Positions 9,342-18,073 of a stretch of 64,000 bases of DNA are shown here, piece by piece. The DNA lies in the NCBI GenBank assembly GCA_947495555.1, contig CANLZI010000001.1:1030861-1094860 (forward strand). The letters are read 5' to 3'. Numbering within the stretch: the stretch's first letter is position 1; the number at the start of each line of letters is the position of its first letter. A program made the translations under genes and the position numbers. The notes under the pieces were generated by a model. The model had not been told where the DNA came from. It ran no database searches and saw only the letters and a list, made by a program, of their open reading frames with translations. The DNA is from an uncultured Erythrobacter sp. GTDB lineage: Bacteria > Pseudomonadota > Alphaproteobacteria > Sphingomonadales > Sphingomonadaceae.

Positions 9342-9832
9342 TGCGTATAATGGTCGAGAAAGCGCTCGCCGCACTTCTGGTTCTTCTGTTCAGCGCTACG
9401 GTCATCACCGTTATCTGGCAAGTAATCGGACGCTACGTTCTGGAAGCGCCAAGTTCGGCAACAGAAGAGATTGCTCGTTTCCTCCTTATCTGGCTCGGCA
9501 TGGTTTCAATGGCCTATGCATTTGCCAAGCGCATGCACGTGGGTGTGGATCTCATTTCCGCCAGACTGTCACCATCCGGGCGTAAGACTTCAGCGCGAGC
9601 GATCTGGCTGGCATGCGCTGCGTTCGCTCTTGCGGTCATGGTTTACGGAGGAGGGGCGCTTGTCAATATCACGGCGACCCTCGGCCAGACATCGGCCGCG
9701 CTTGGCCTGCCCATGTGGACTATTTACAGTATCATGCCTGCCTGCGGTTTGATAATTTCATATTTCGCGATCTCTTTCTTGATCGAAGGGGCTGCGACCG
9801 AAGCTGAAAGCACTTCAGGAGAAGTCCAATGA
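9341..9832 (+). CDS. dctQ: TRAP transporter small membrane subunit, DctQ family
   Basis: A 163-residue inner-membrane protein with four predicted transmembrane segments (about 7-28, 45-65, 88-108, 128-150) and the E-E-I-A-R-F-L-L-I-W block of DctQ. It pairs with DctM and the receptor to drive Na+-coupled uptake of the bound acid. Its ATG overlaps the TAA of dctP, and its stop overlaps the dctM start (ATGA), indicating translational coupling. Confidence 0.9.
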   Translation: MRIMVEKALAALLVLLFSATVITVIWQVIGRYVLEAPSSATEEIARFLLIWLGMVSMAYAFAKRMHVGVDLISARLSPSGRKTSARAIWLACAAFALAVMVYGGGALVNITATLGQTSAALGLPMWTIYSIMPACGLIISYFAISFLIEGAATEAESTSGEVQ

Positions 9833-11124
9833 CCACTGGACTCATTCTCGTACTTGTTTTCTTCCTACTGGTAGCATTCAATGTCCCTATCGGATTTGCA
9901 ATTGGCCTTTCAACGCTGGCCGCGCTGGTGTCTATTATGCCACTCGATCCGGCGGCGACCACAATGGCTCAGCGCATGGTTGCTGGGCTCGACAGCTTCA
10001 CCTTGCTGGCCATCCCCTTCTTCATACTCAGCGGCTATCTGATGGGAGCAGGTGGCGTTGCAAGAAGGCTGATTGATGCAGCCAAGGGCTTGATTGGCGC
10101 ACTGCCGGGAGGACTGGCTGTGGTCAGCATCATCTCAAGCATGCTATTCGGATCCGTCTCTGGCTCTGCAGTTGCCGCAACATCGGCAATTGGGTCCTTC
10201 ATGGTTCCGGCGATGAAAAAGGAAGGCTATGATGCACCGTTTGCAGCATCGGTGACCACTTCGGCATCGATCCTGGGTCTGTTGATTCCCCCATCAAATG
10301 TCATGATTGTCTATGCAGTCGCTGCTGGTGGCGTTTCAATCGGAGCGCTCTTTCTGGCCGGCTATGGCCCAGGCCTGCTTGCCGGACTTGCGTTGATCAT
10401 TGCTGCAATGATTGTCGCTCGCAAAGAAGGTTATCCAGTGTCTGAAAGACTGACTTTCAGGCAGTCCATCAGCACAATCGTGCCCGCCATCCCCAGCGTT
10501 GCGATGCTCATTATCGTTGTTGGGGGTATCGTTGCGGGGTTTTTCACGGCCACAGAAGCAAGCGCCTTTGCGGTCCTGTATTCCTTGTTTCTCGGCATTT
10601 TCCTCCACCGGGAAATGACTTGGAAAGAATTGCCAGCCGTGATCGTCAAATCTGCAGAAACAACCGGCATCGTGTTGTTTCTTATCGCTGCTTCAACCGG
10701 AATGGCATGGATGCTCGCCTATTCCGGATTGCCCGGTGCCATCGCGCAGTCGCTGTTGACTATCTCGGACAATCCATTGCTGCTTTTGCTCTTGATCAAT
10801 GTCATTCTGTTGATTGTCGGCGCATTCCTCGACATCACTCCAGCCATATTGATATTCACGCCCATTCTGCTGCCGGTTGCCGTAGCTCTGGGAATTTCGC
10901 CGGTCCATTTCGGGATCATACTGATTTTCAACTTGTCGATTGGGTTATGCACACCGCCTGTGGGAACAGTGCTGTTCGTCGGGGCCGCTGTGGGAGAGAC
11001 CAAAGTCGCTGCGATGATAAAACCGATGATCCCTCTGTATCTCGCAATGCTTGCGGCGTTGGCGGTCACGACCGCTGTCCCTGCATTGTCAGAGGCATTG
11101 CCAAGGTTCTTCGAAATGATGTGA
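9829..11124 (+). CDS. dctM: TRAP transporter large permease, DctM family
   Basis: A 431-residue permease of about 12 membrane helices. Diagnostic blocks are FNVPIGFAIG, IPFFILSGYLMGAGG, FGSVSGSAVAATSAIG and LLIPPSNVMIVYA. Length and motifs are normal for DctM. It overlaps dctQ by four bases, completing a three-gene TRAP system. The next gene, an NCS1-type permease, starts 113 bp downstream with its own possible promoter. Confidence 0.94.
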   Translation: MTTGLILVLVFFLLVAFNVPIGFAIGLSTLAALVSIMPLDPAATTMAQRMVAGLDSFTLLAIPFFILSGYLMGAGGVARRLIDAAKGLIGALPGGLAVVSIISSMLFGSVSGSAVAATSAIGSFMVPAMKKEGYDAPFAASVTTSASILGLLIPPSNVMIVYAVAAGGVSIGALFLAGYGPGLLAGLALIIAAMIVARKEGYPVSERLTFRQSISTIVPAIPSVAMLIIVVGGIVAGFFTATEASAFAVLYSLFLGIFLHREMTWKELPAVIVKSAETTGIVLFLIAASTGMAWMLAYSGLPGAIAQSLLTISDNPLLLLLLINVILLIVGAFLDITPAILIFTPILLPVAVALGISPVHFGIILIFNLSIGLCTPPVGTVLFVGAAVGETKVAAMIKPMIPLYLAMLAALAVTTAVPALSEALPRFFEMM

Positions 11125-11237
11125 GGCCACGGTCGGGCTTCTTAACCAACGATCTTTTTTGATCATTTCCGATCATTTTCTTGCATCGGACAAAAAGCGA
11201 GCTAATCTCTGGCGCAAAGAATCCGAGGGGAGAGAGC

Positions 11238-12884
11238 ATGGAAGAATTCGAACGTGAGCCGGTTGCCCCGGCTTCGCTCAAGCCGGGTCGGTATTTCGCG
11301 GCCTCATACGCAGGCGAGCATGTTGCAGGCACCGAGTTCGTTATTGGCGCCATGTTCGTATCGTGGGGTGTTGGCGCCGGGGATGTTATCTCTGGCTTGC
11401 TACTCGGCAACCTGCTGGCCGTTCTAAGCTGGGTGTTGATCTGCGCACCAATTGCGACCGATACGCGTCTCACACTTTATGCATATCTTGAAAAAATTGC
11501 CGGTCCCGGCTTCATCAAGATATTCAGTGTGATCAACGGTATTTTATTCTGCATCTTGGCTGGCGCAATGATCACTGTTTCAGCCAGCGCCGTACGTATC
11601 CTGTTCGGGATTCCGCCGCAGGTCGAATGGTACCCTACTAGCATGACATTCGTGCTTATCGCCTTGGGGGTTGGCGCCGTCGTGTCTTTCGCTGCCATGC
11701 GTGGATTCAGCTTCGTTGCGCGCTTCTCTGAAGTTGCCGCACCATGGATGATTGCGATGTTCTTCGTTGGCGGGGCAGCCTTGTTGCCCGTTATCCTTGC
11801 CGGAACGCCCTCCGTTTCCAATGTCAGCAGTTATGGCGACTTCCTGAATTTGGCGGAGACCAGTATCTGGGTCGATCAAGGCACCGAAATGGGTTTCTGG
11901 CATGTTGCCGCCATCGCGTGGGGCGCTAACCTCGCCTTCCATGGAGGTTTGGGTGACATGTCGATCCTGCGGTTTGCCCGTCGATCTTCCTACGCATGGT
12001 ATTCCTCGATTGGCATGTTCATCGGACATTTTGCTGCATGGCTTGCAGCCGGTATAATGGGCGCCGGTGCGGCGATGATCCTGCAAACACCGCTAACATC
12101 ACTGGATGCTGGCGAAGTCGCCTTTCAGGCGCTTGGCCCCATCGGTATTCTCGCTGTGATCATTGCTGGCTGGACGACGTCGAATCCGACCATCTACCGA
12201 TCAGGCCTCGCCTTCCAATCGCTGCATCCGGCATGGTCGCGTGAAAAAGTGACACTTGTTGTGGGTGTTATCACGACCATTATCGCGTGTTTCCCGTTCG
12301 TGTTCACTCGCTTGCTCGATTTTCTTGGCATCATGGCGCTGGTTATGGCCCCGGTTGGCGGTTTGATCTTTGCTGAGCATTTCTTGTTCAAGAGAATCGG
12401 CCTGAAGCGTTACTGGCGGGCCGCGACCGGAGCGGCACTCAATGTACCTGCCTTGCTGACATGGAGTGCCAGCGTCGCAGTAGCCGCATTGCTTGGATAT
12501 CAGCTTGGTGTGCACGTGCTGTTCCTCTTCGTGCCTGCGTGGCTTACAGGCATGGTGCTGTATCCGGTGCTTGCATCAGCGATGGGCGCCAAGACTGTCG
12601 ATGCGTCGCAACTTGCAGCCACCGAACAGGCCGAAAGTGAACGCCGCGCTGCCGAGCTAACGTTTCTCGATAGCGACGCGAAGAGTCAGCTTGCTCCGTC
12701 GAACACCAATCGGCTGTTCCTTTCCGGCGCAAGTCTATCGCTTCTGGTTGCTATCGGCCTTGGCATTTCCGCTTTGATTTCAGGTGATCTCGCTAGGTTC
12801 CAGTCACTGATCATCTGGCCAACGGTGACCTATTTCGCCTTCGCGATTCTGCTTGTGATGCGGGAAGCGGCCGCGCAAAAATGA
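11238..12884 (+). CDS. NCS1-type (purine/cytosine permease-like) transporter
   Basis: A 548-residue integral membrane protein with about 12-14 hydrophobic helices and the layout of the Transp_cyt_pur/NCS1 family: an N-terminal block with SYAGEHVAGTEFVIGAMF, an internal WTTSNPTIYRSGLAFQSL block typical of the family, and a conserved FAEHF in the C half. NCS1 members normally carry nucleobases, hydantoins or vitamins, so its place in a polysaccharide locus is unexpected; it may carry a sugar or sugar acid. The ATG at 11238 follows GGGGAGAGAG; the frame is open 19 codons upstream. The leader region contains repeated GATCATTT segments (11162-11180). Its stop is 47 bp before the DUF4861 start. Confidence 0.7.
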   Translation: MEEFEREPVAPASLKPGRYFAASYAGEHVAGTEFVIGAMFVSWGVGAGDVISGLLLGNLLAVLSWVLICAPIATDTRLTLYAYLEKIAGPGFIKIFSVINGILFCILAGAMITVSASAVRILFGIPPQVEWYPTSMTFVLIALGVGAVVSFAAMRGFSFVARFSEVAAPWMIAMFFVGGAALLPVILAGTPSVSNVSSYGDFLNLAETSIWVDQGTEMGFWHVAAIAWGANLAFHGGLGDMSILRFARRSSYAWYSSIGMFIGHFAAWLAAGIMGAGAAMILQTPLTSLDAGEVAFQALGPIGILAVIIAGWTTSNPTIYRSGLAFQSLHPAWSREKVTLVVGVITTIIACFPFVFTRLLDFLGIMALVMAPVGGLIFAEHFLFKRIGLKRYWRAATGAALNVPALLTWSASVAVAALLGYQLGVHVLFLFVPAWLTGMVLYPVLASAMGAKTVDASQLAATEQAESERRAAELTFLDSDAKSQLAPSNTNRLFLSGASLSLLVAIGLGISALISGDLARFQSLIIWPTVTYFAFAILLVMREAAAQK

Positions 12885-12931
12885 TGCGCATAACGACCCA
12901 TCTACGCGCTTATCGATTGGGAGAAGTTCCA

Positions 12932-13879
12932 GTGAAAAGTTCCGGAACAGCTGCGGTATTATTCCTAGCTGCAAGCTTGTCTGCCTGCGGTGCAGGAACT
13001 GATCAGGCAAACACTGTGGCGAGTGACAGTGCAAGCGTACAAGTCGACCTGCGCATCCGAGACAATGCGGAAGCAGACTATATTTCAGTCACTGAATTCA
13101 CAGTTCCCGCCTCGCATGAGATAGGCGATGGCATGATGCCGTATGAAGGCATTGGCTGGGAAAACCGATTGGTTGGATACCGTCTGTATCTTGATGGCCG
13201 CTTGGTCAGCGATATATTCGGCAAACAGACACCCGATCAGGCCCTTGGCAATATCGCCAAGCTTGGCGCCTATCACGACCTCGCGCCTTGGGGCATGGAT
13301 GTCCTCAAGGTCGGGCAAAGCCTTGGAATTGGTGGCATTGGCATCATACGCGGCGATCAGCCTGAGCAGTTTGGCACAGTGCCGGAACTGTCTGCCAGCA
13401 TAGACGAAAGCGGAAGAAATAGGGGCGCATTCACCATCACGGCAAGCGGGATCGAAGGGCCATCGGGCACCACCGGCGGCTTAGTTGCCGATTATTCAAT
13501 CGGATCGGACAGCCCGCTCACCCACGTCAAAGTAACTGCCAATGGCGATCTGCCATTGGCAACAGGCGTGGTCATGCATGACGGGGCCGAATTGCTGCAA
13601 TCCGAGGACGCAGAAGGCGTGTGGCGTTATGTCGCGACATGGGGCGATATGCAAAGCGAGAACAAGGACGGGCTTGGTATGGCGCTATTCTACCGCGTCG
13701 ATCAAGCGGGCTATGGCGGCCTTGCCAATTCGACGCATTACATCGCATTTGGCCAGCCGGATTTTGAATATGCCTTCCTCGCGGCATGGGAACGCGATTC
13801 CTCGGGTGTCACATCACGCGAAGCATTTGAAGCACTGCTGGCCAACGAACTTGCCGCACTTGAAGGAACAGCTGAATGA
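12932..13879 (+). CDS. DUF4861-family lipoprotein
   Basis: A 315-residue secreted protein resembling DUF4861, a family often found with pectin- and rhamnose-polysaccharide enzymes and without a firmly assigned activity. The family-like block is YEGIGWENRLVGYRLYLDGR, followed by a His-rich segment (GAYHDLAPWGMDVLKVG). I chose the GTG at 12932 because it has a GGGAGAAG site and starts a clean lipoprotein leader (lipobox L-S-A-C). An ATG at 12881 overlapping the NCS1 stop is the alternative. The stop overlaps the downstream sulfatase start (ATGA). Co-transcription with transporter and sulfatase genes suggests it works on imported or surface-bound oligosaccharide. Confidence 0.65.
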   Translation: MKSSGTAAVLFLAASLSACGAGTDQANTVASDSASVQVDLRIRDNAEADYISVTEFTVPASHEIGDGMMPYEGIGWENRLVGYRLYLDGRLVSDIFGKQTPDQALGNIAKLGAYHDLAPWGMDVLKVGQSLGIGGIGIIRGDQPEQFGTVPELSASIDESGRNRGAFTITASGIEGPSGTTGGLVADYSIGSDSPLTHVKVTANGDLPLATGVVMHDGAELLQSEDAEGVWRYVATWGDMQSENKDGLGMALFYRVDQAGYGGLANSTHYIAFGQPDFEYAFLAAWERDSSGVTSREAFEALLANELAALEGTAE

Positions 13880-15360
13880 CTCGCATATTATTCGCTTTAG
13901 TTGCTGCGACAAGCTTCCTCTCGTTGTCAGGTTGTGCGACCACTTCGGACTTCGCCAACTCTTCTAGAGAGTCGGCAGAGACAGAAACCGCCGCGGCCGA
14001 GGCGCCCCGCCCCAATGTTCTGCTAATCCTGTTTGACGATATGGGCTACGGCCAATTGGGTATCACAGGCCATGACATCATCAAGACTCCCAATATCGAT
14101 GCGCTCGCCCGCGAAGGCATGATCTTTGCCAACGGGTATGCGGGCAGCACAGTCTGCTCTCCTTCGCGCATTTCGTTGATGACCGGACGCGATGCATCCC
14201 GGCTCCGCAGCACGGCCAACACGGTATCGCTGAACAAGGGTGACCGAACCATGGCGCATATGTTCAGCGATGCTGGCTACACCACTGCGCTGTTCGGAAA
14301 ATTTGGCATCGGCACGACCTTTGGAGAGACGGACCCGATGGCAATGGGCTTCCAGCAATGGAAGGGGCTGTTGCATAACATTCAAGCGCACCGCCAGTTT
14401 CCGATGTTCCTGTTCGAGAACAACAAAATGGTTCCGGTGCCTGAAAACCGGGCCGGCGCCCGCGAGGGATATGCTCAGCGCATTTTTACCGATGACGCGC
14501 TGGAATTTCTGGGTACACAGGATGGCAGCAAGCCGTTCTTCGCCTTTGTAAGCTACACCTCTCCGCATTCAGAAATGGCCGCGCCCGAAGAATTTGTTGC
14601 ACCCTATCGGGGGAAGTTTCCTGAAACGCCTTATAATGGATTGGCCGGGCCAACCCCGGCGAACCAGTTTCCAGACTATTATCCGCTCGCGATTGATGAA
14701 CCCAACGCCGTGCAGGCAGGCATGATCGCGGCGCTCGATGCCTATGTCGGTGAACTGGTCGCCAAGCTGGAAGCGCAGAATCTGAAGGACAATACGCTGA
14801 TCATCATCACATCAGACAACGGCCCACATTCCGAAGGCGGCGGAGACCCTATCGGGATTGCGGCTGGTGGCCCCTATCGCGGGGGCAAGCGTGACCTGAC
14901 CGAGGGTGGCATCCATATGCCTTTCTTGGCCATCTGGCCCGCTGTCATCAAAGCCGGGCGGGTCGAGGCGGAGCCCGTAATGTTCGCAGATCTGCTGCCC
15001 ACGTTGGGTACATTGGCGGGCAAACCAAACGCGGCTGAAGCAATGGGCGCCAATGGCGTGTCATTTGCGAACTTGCTGATGCGTGATGACGCCAAGCTAC
15101 CCGACCGGATGCTTTATTGGGCGTTTTCACGCCAGCTTGGTGATCCAAATTCTGGCATCATTGGCGTCACCCAGCAAGCTGGTAGGATCGGCAAATGGAA
15201 AGCCCTTCGCGTGAACGAAGACGCGCCGGTGGAACTGTACGATCTTTCCAAAGATCCAGGTGAAGCGAATGATGTTGCCGCGCAAAACCCTGCAATTGCA
15301 GCGGATTTTGCAGCCCGCTTCGATGCAGAGATTATCGAACAGGCGAGCTACGCCAAATAG
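13876..15360 (+). CDS. S1 sulfatase, lipoprotein
   Basis: A 494-residue type I sulfatase. The leader carries a lipobox (L-S-G-C, Cys20), then an acidic linker, then the metal block ILFDDMGYG. The nucleophile is Cys94 in C-S-P-S-R-I-S-L-M-T-G. The later block IITSDNGPHSEGGG provides Asp/Asn metal ligands, and LYDLSKDPGEANDVA is the usual C-terminal signature. Most similar in form to arylsulfatase A-like enzymes. It overlaps the DUF4861 gene by four bases and ends the operon: a hairpin terminator spans its stop codon. Confidence 0.9.
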   Translation: MTRILFALVAATSFLSLSGCATTSDFANSSRESAETETAAAEAPRPNVLLILFDDMGYGQLGITGHDIIKTPNIDALAREGMIFANGYAGSTVCSPSRISLMTGRDASRLRSTANTVSLNKGDRTMAHMFSDAGYTTALFGKFGIGTTFGETDPMAMGFQQWKGLLHNIQAHRQFPMFLFENNKMVPVPENRAGAREGYAQRIFTDDALEFLGTQDGSKPFFAFVSYTSPHSEMAAPEEFVAPYRGKFPETPYNGLAGPTPANQFPDYYPLAIDEPNAVQAGMIAALDAYVGELVAKLEAQNLKDNTLIIITSDNGPHSEGGGDPIGIAAGGPYRGGKRDLTEGGIHMPFLAIWPAVIKAGRVEAEPVMFADLLPTLGTLAGKPNAAEAMGANGVSFANLLMRDDAKLPDRMLYWAFSRQLGDPNSGIIGVTQQAGRIGKWKALRVNEDAPVELYDLSKDPGEANDVAAQNPAIAADFAARFDAEIIEQASYAK

Positions 15361-15370
15361 CTCGTTTTTT
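15343..15370 (+). terminator. Rho-independent terminator overlapping the sulfatase stop codon
   Basis: Arms CGAGCTA (15344-15350) and TAGCTCG (15358-15364) are perfectly complementary with a 7 nt loop, followed by TTTTTT (15365-15370). The TAG stop at 15358-15360 is the first three bases of the 3' arm. It should end the dctPQM-permease-DUF4861-sulfatase transcript. Confidence 0.8.
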
Positions 15371-15402
15371 GCCGAAGATCACTTAATTGAACTGATGCTG
15401 CC

Positions 15403-16239
15403 TCAAGCCAAAGCAGCTTGCGGCACATGGTCCATATCGTCGAATTCCTGGTTCTCGCCGCCCATAGACCAGATGAAGCTATAGGCGCCGCTGCCGACAC
15501 CGCAATGCATCGACCATGACGGGGACAGGGCGGCTTCCTCGTTTGATAGGGCCAGGGCTTTGAGCTCGTCGGGCCGCCCCATGAAATGGAACACACGGGC
15601 ATCATCCGCCAAGTCGAAGTAGAAATAGAATTCCGAACGGCGATCATGCGTGTGCGGCGGGAATGTGTTCCACACACTGCCTTCGGCAATACAAGTAAAG
15701 CCCATCACCAGCTGGCAGCTTTCGACGATACCCGGACGCAGTGGCTGAAAGATTGTGCGTTCGTTGCAGGTCGCTTTCTCACCTAGATCTATTCGGTTCG
15801 CCTGATCCTGTTTCACCAGCTTGTGCGGATAGGCCGTGTGCGCCGGATAGCTGACCAGATAAAAACGCGCCGGGTTTGACGGATCGCCGCTTTCAAATTT
15901 CACCGAGTGTTCGCCGCGCCCGATATACAGGCTGTCGAGCCGCTCCATCTCAAAGCGTTCGCCGCCAACTGTCACGATGCCGTGTGAACCGATATTGATC
16001 ACGCCAACTTCACGCCGCGCAGTAAAAGCGCCGCCGCCAAGTTCTGCGAAGGAGCTGAATTCCAGCGCCTCTTCCAGCGGAACCGCGCTACCCACGATCC
16101 CGCGGTCAATATCGGACAGGGTCAGCACAAGTTCGCCTTCGCTCATCAAGTCTGCGACGACAAAGCTGTCACGCAATTCCTCATTGCGCATCGTGCGATA
16201 GCGTTGCTGATCTGCGGCGAATTTGCGGTCTAGATTCAC
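15403..16239 (-). CDS. kduI: 5-keto-4-deoxyuronate isomerase KduI (copy 1)
   Basis: A 278-residue cupin enzyme that isomerises 5-keto-4-deoxyuronate, the open-chain product of GH105, to 2,5-diketo-3-deoxygluconate. Starting at the GTG at 16239 (CGGAG site, 7 nt spacing) gives a protein the length of E. coli KduI and places the zinc ligands at His196, His198, Glu203 and His245, the E. coli numbering. The frame is open 74 codons further upstream, which I treat as non-coding leader. It is divergent from rhaM. A second kduI lies at 41264-42100 next to kduD; the two share the metal site but differ clearly in the N-terminal half. Confidence 0.92.
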   Translation of the reverse strand: MNLDRKFAADQQRYRTMRNEELRDSFVVADLMSEGELVLTLSDIDRGIVGSAVPLEEALEFSSFAELGGGAFTARREVGVINIGSHGIVTVGGERFEMERLDSLYIGRGEHSVKFESGDPSNPARFYLVSYPAHTAYPHKLVKQDQANRIDLGEKATCNERTIFQPLRPGIVESCQLVMGFTCIAEGSVWNTFPPHTHDRRSEFYFYFDLADDARVFHFMGRPDELKALALSNEEAALSPSWSMHCGVGSGAYSFIWSMGGENQEFDDMDHVPQAALA

Positions 16240-16342
16240 GGTATGCTCCGGTTTTAGGGTATATGATTGTTTCTGAATGAATTTGGATTTTCTTGAGTGC
16301 TTATGCATGCTACGCGCAAGAATTGAAAGAGGGAGATTGCGC
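16240..16342. promoter_or_regulatory. Divergent promoter region kduI / rhaM
   Basis: This 103 bp AT-rich gap must contain promoters for both genes. It holds no TGAYACCGGT palindrome and no clear GNTCAATA element, so these two genes may be controlled differently from the rest. Confidence 0.35.
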
Positions 16343-16657
16343 ATGGCGTCATATGCATGGGTATTGGGAATTCGCCCAGGATACGAATTAGAATACAAGA
16401 AACGGCACGATGAAATCTGGCCAGAAATGACCGAGGCTCTGCAGCAGTCAGGAATCCGCAATTATCACATTTTTTCTCATGGTCTGACACTGTTCGGCTA
16501 TTTCGAAACTGACGATTTCGAAGCCACTGCAGCCTTTCTGTCAAACAATCCGGTCAACGCACGTTGGTCGGAATATATGGCGCCGATCATGCAGGTCGAT
16601 ATTGATCCGGCAACCAGCTTTCCCTACTTGCTGGCTGAGCAATTTTCGCACGATTGA
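16343..16657 (+). CDS. rhaM: L-rhamnose mutarotase
   Basis: A 104-residue RhaM protein that interconverts alpha and beta L-rhamnopyranose so that the isomerase receives its preferred anomer. Tyr18 and His22 sit exactly where the catalytic pair of E. coli RhaM lies, in GYELEYKKRHDEIWPEM, followed by IRNYHIF and WSEYMAPIM. The ATG at 16343 follows GAGGGAG; an upstream in-frame start at 16277 would add 22 unlikely residues. Its stop is 16 bp from the convergent GH43 stop. Confidence 0.94.
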   Translation: MASYAWVLGIRPGYELEYKKRHDEIWPEMTEALQQSGIRNYHIFSHGLTLFGYFETDDFEATAAFLSNNPVNARWSEYMAPIMQVDIDPATSFPYLLAEQFSHD

Positions 16658-16673
16658 GGCGTTGCTACGGCGT

Positions 16674-18032
16674 TCATTCGAACCACAGACGATCCAAGGC
16701 CATTTCCCCCTCGCCCAGCTGTTCCAGCCGAATGACTAGGCTTTCTTTGTCGGCAAGCGGACCAAGAGGTATCCGCCAGCGATTCGCCCCAGTAAGCTCA
16801 TGATTCACGATTGCCTTTGTCGCGCCTTCCCGACGTATCGACAGAATGAAATCTACCGCCGAAGTTCCTACCATTTCCAGAACAACTGTATCCTTGCCTC
16901 CTAATCCGCGAATATTTGGGAAGCTGAGCTCTCCGACTGGGCCGTCGAGAACAACATCAAACCCGTTGGATGCAAGGCGCCTCTGACGCTTGGCAAACCC
17001 GCTTCGCGCAAAGTACTCTTCCGCTTCGATTGATTCAGATGCAGCGCGGTACTCCCCAACCCCGGTCAAATCGACCCGGATAGGCGCGATGCTGCCGTCA
17101 TCACGATAATGAATGTAGCTGATAAATGTATCGCGAAAATATCGGTTTCCGCTTTGCGAAATGTCACAATAGGCAAAGTAGGTCTGGCCGTGCCAGCTGA
17201 AGAACGATCCATGCCGCCCCTGCTGTGGACCTGTTGGCCAGGTTGGTTCTGATAATCCGGTCGGAAAGCTCGCATCAGTAATCAGCGCGCCGCGATACTC
17301 GTAAGGGCCATAGAGCTTGGATGATGTGGCATAGAATGCGCCCCACGACAGATAGTACAAATCGCCATTCTTGTGCAGAAACGGCTTGTCGTCGGTCAGT
17401 TTGCCATCGAACGGTGTCCCTTCCGCGAAAGTGTAAGGGCCTTTCGCACCGACAATTTCGACCTTGCGCGGTTCCTCCGCCAAGGAGATCATATCGTCTC
17501 GGAGACGTGCAAGATAATAGTCCCATACACCAAAGACGATAAAGCGGTCATCCCCTTCTGCAAACAGGCCCGGGTCATACTCATGCGTTGGCGTAAGATC
17601 GTCCATCAATAGAGGTTTGCCAAGCGGATCGCTCCATGGCCCTACCGGGCTATCCCCCACAACAACCCCCGTCTGCCTGTTGGCCTCGGAAAAATACCAA
17701 AAGTACTTCCCGTTCTTCTCCGCGACATCCGCAGCCCAGGCCGATGCAAAATTTGGCTGCGCTTTGAGATATGTCTGATCAGGATATAGCGTCGACCGAA
17801 GCGTCCAATTGACAAGGTCCTCAGAGGACCAGACTTGCCAATCTTCCATGACAAAATCCCCATTTCGCGCGGACTTGTCATGTGAGGCGTAGAGATACGC
17901 TGTGCCATCAAAGATATGGATATGCGGATCGTTGACACCCTGATTTACTATTATCGGATTCCGCGCATTGGTCGGGGCGATGGTTGCCGCCGTAAGCAGC
18001 AATGCCGCGCCTACCCCCCGCCATATCCGCAT
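16674..18032 (-). CDS. GH43-family glycoside hydrolase with C-terminal domain
   Basis: A 452-residue secreted five-bladed propeller hydrolase. The catalytic base Asp lies in QGVNDPHIHIF just after the signal peptide, and downstream family blocks are AWAADVAEKNGKYFWYFS, HEYDPGLF and GLSEPTWPTGP (acid Glu region). A beta-sandwich of about 110 residues follows (around 340-452). In this locus a beta-xylosidase or alpha-L-arabinofuranosidase-like activity on xylose side units is likely. The ATG at 18032 starts the signal peptide; the open frame runs 73 codons upstream into the preceding gene, which argues against the longer form. It is the last gene of the TBDT1-led series, 41 bp after the BNR_4 gene. 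Confidence 0.82.
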   Translation of the reverse strand: MRIWRGVGAALLLTAATIAPTNARNPIIVNQGVNDPHIHIFDGTAYLYASHDKSARNGDFVMEDWQVWSSEDLVNWTLRSTLYPDQTYLKAQPNFASAWAADVAEKNGKYFWYFSEANRQTGVVVGDSPVGPWSDPLGKPLLMDDLTPTHEYDPGLFAEGDDRFIVFGVWDYYLARLRDDMISLAEEPRKVEIVGAKGPYTFAEGTPFDGKLTDDKPFLHKNGDLYYLSWGAFYATSSKLYGPYEYRGALITDASFPTGLSEPTWPTGPQQGRHGSFFSWHGQTYFAYCDISQSGNRYFRDTFISYIHYRDDGSIAPIRVDLTGVGEYRAASESIEAEEYFARSGFAKRQRRLASNGFDVVLDGPVGELSFPNIRGLGGKDTVVLEMVGTSAVDFILSIRREGATKAIVNHELTGANRWRIPLGPLADKESLVIRLEQLGEGEMALDRLWFE

Positions 18033-18073
18033 ACCTGGCACTTCTCTTCGATCTCGCTGGTACTTCACGAACA

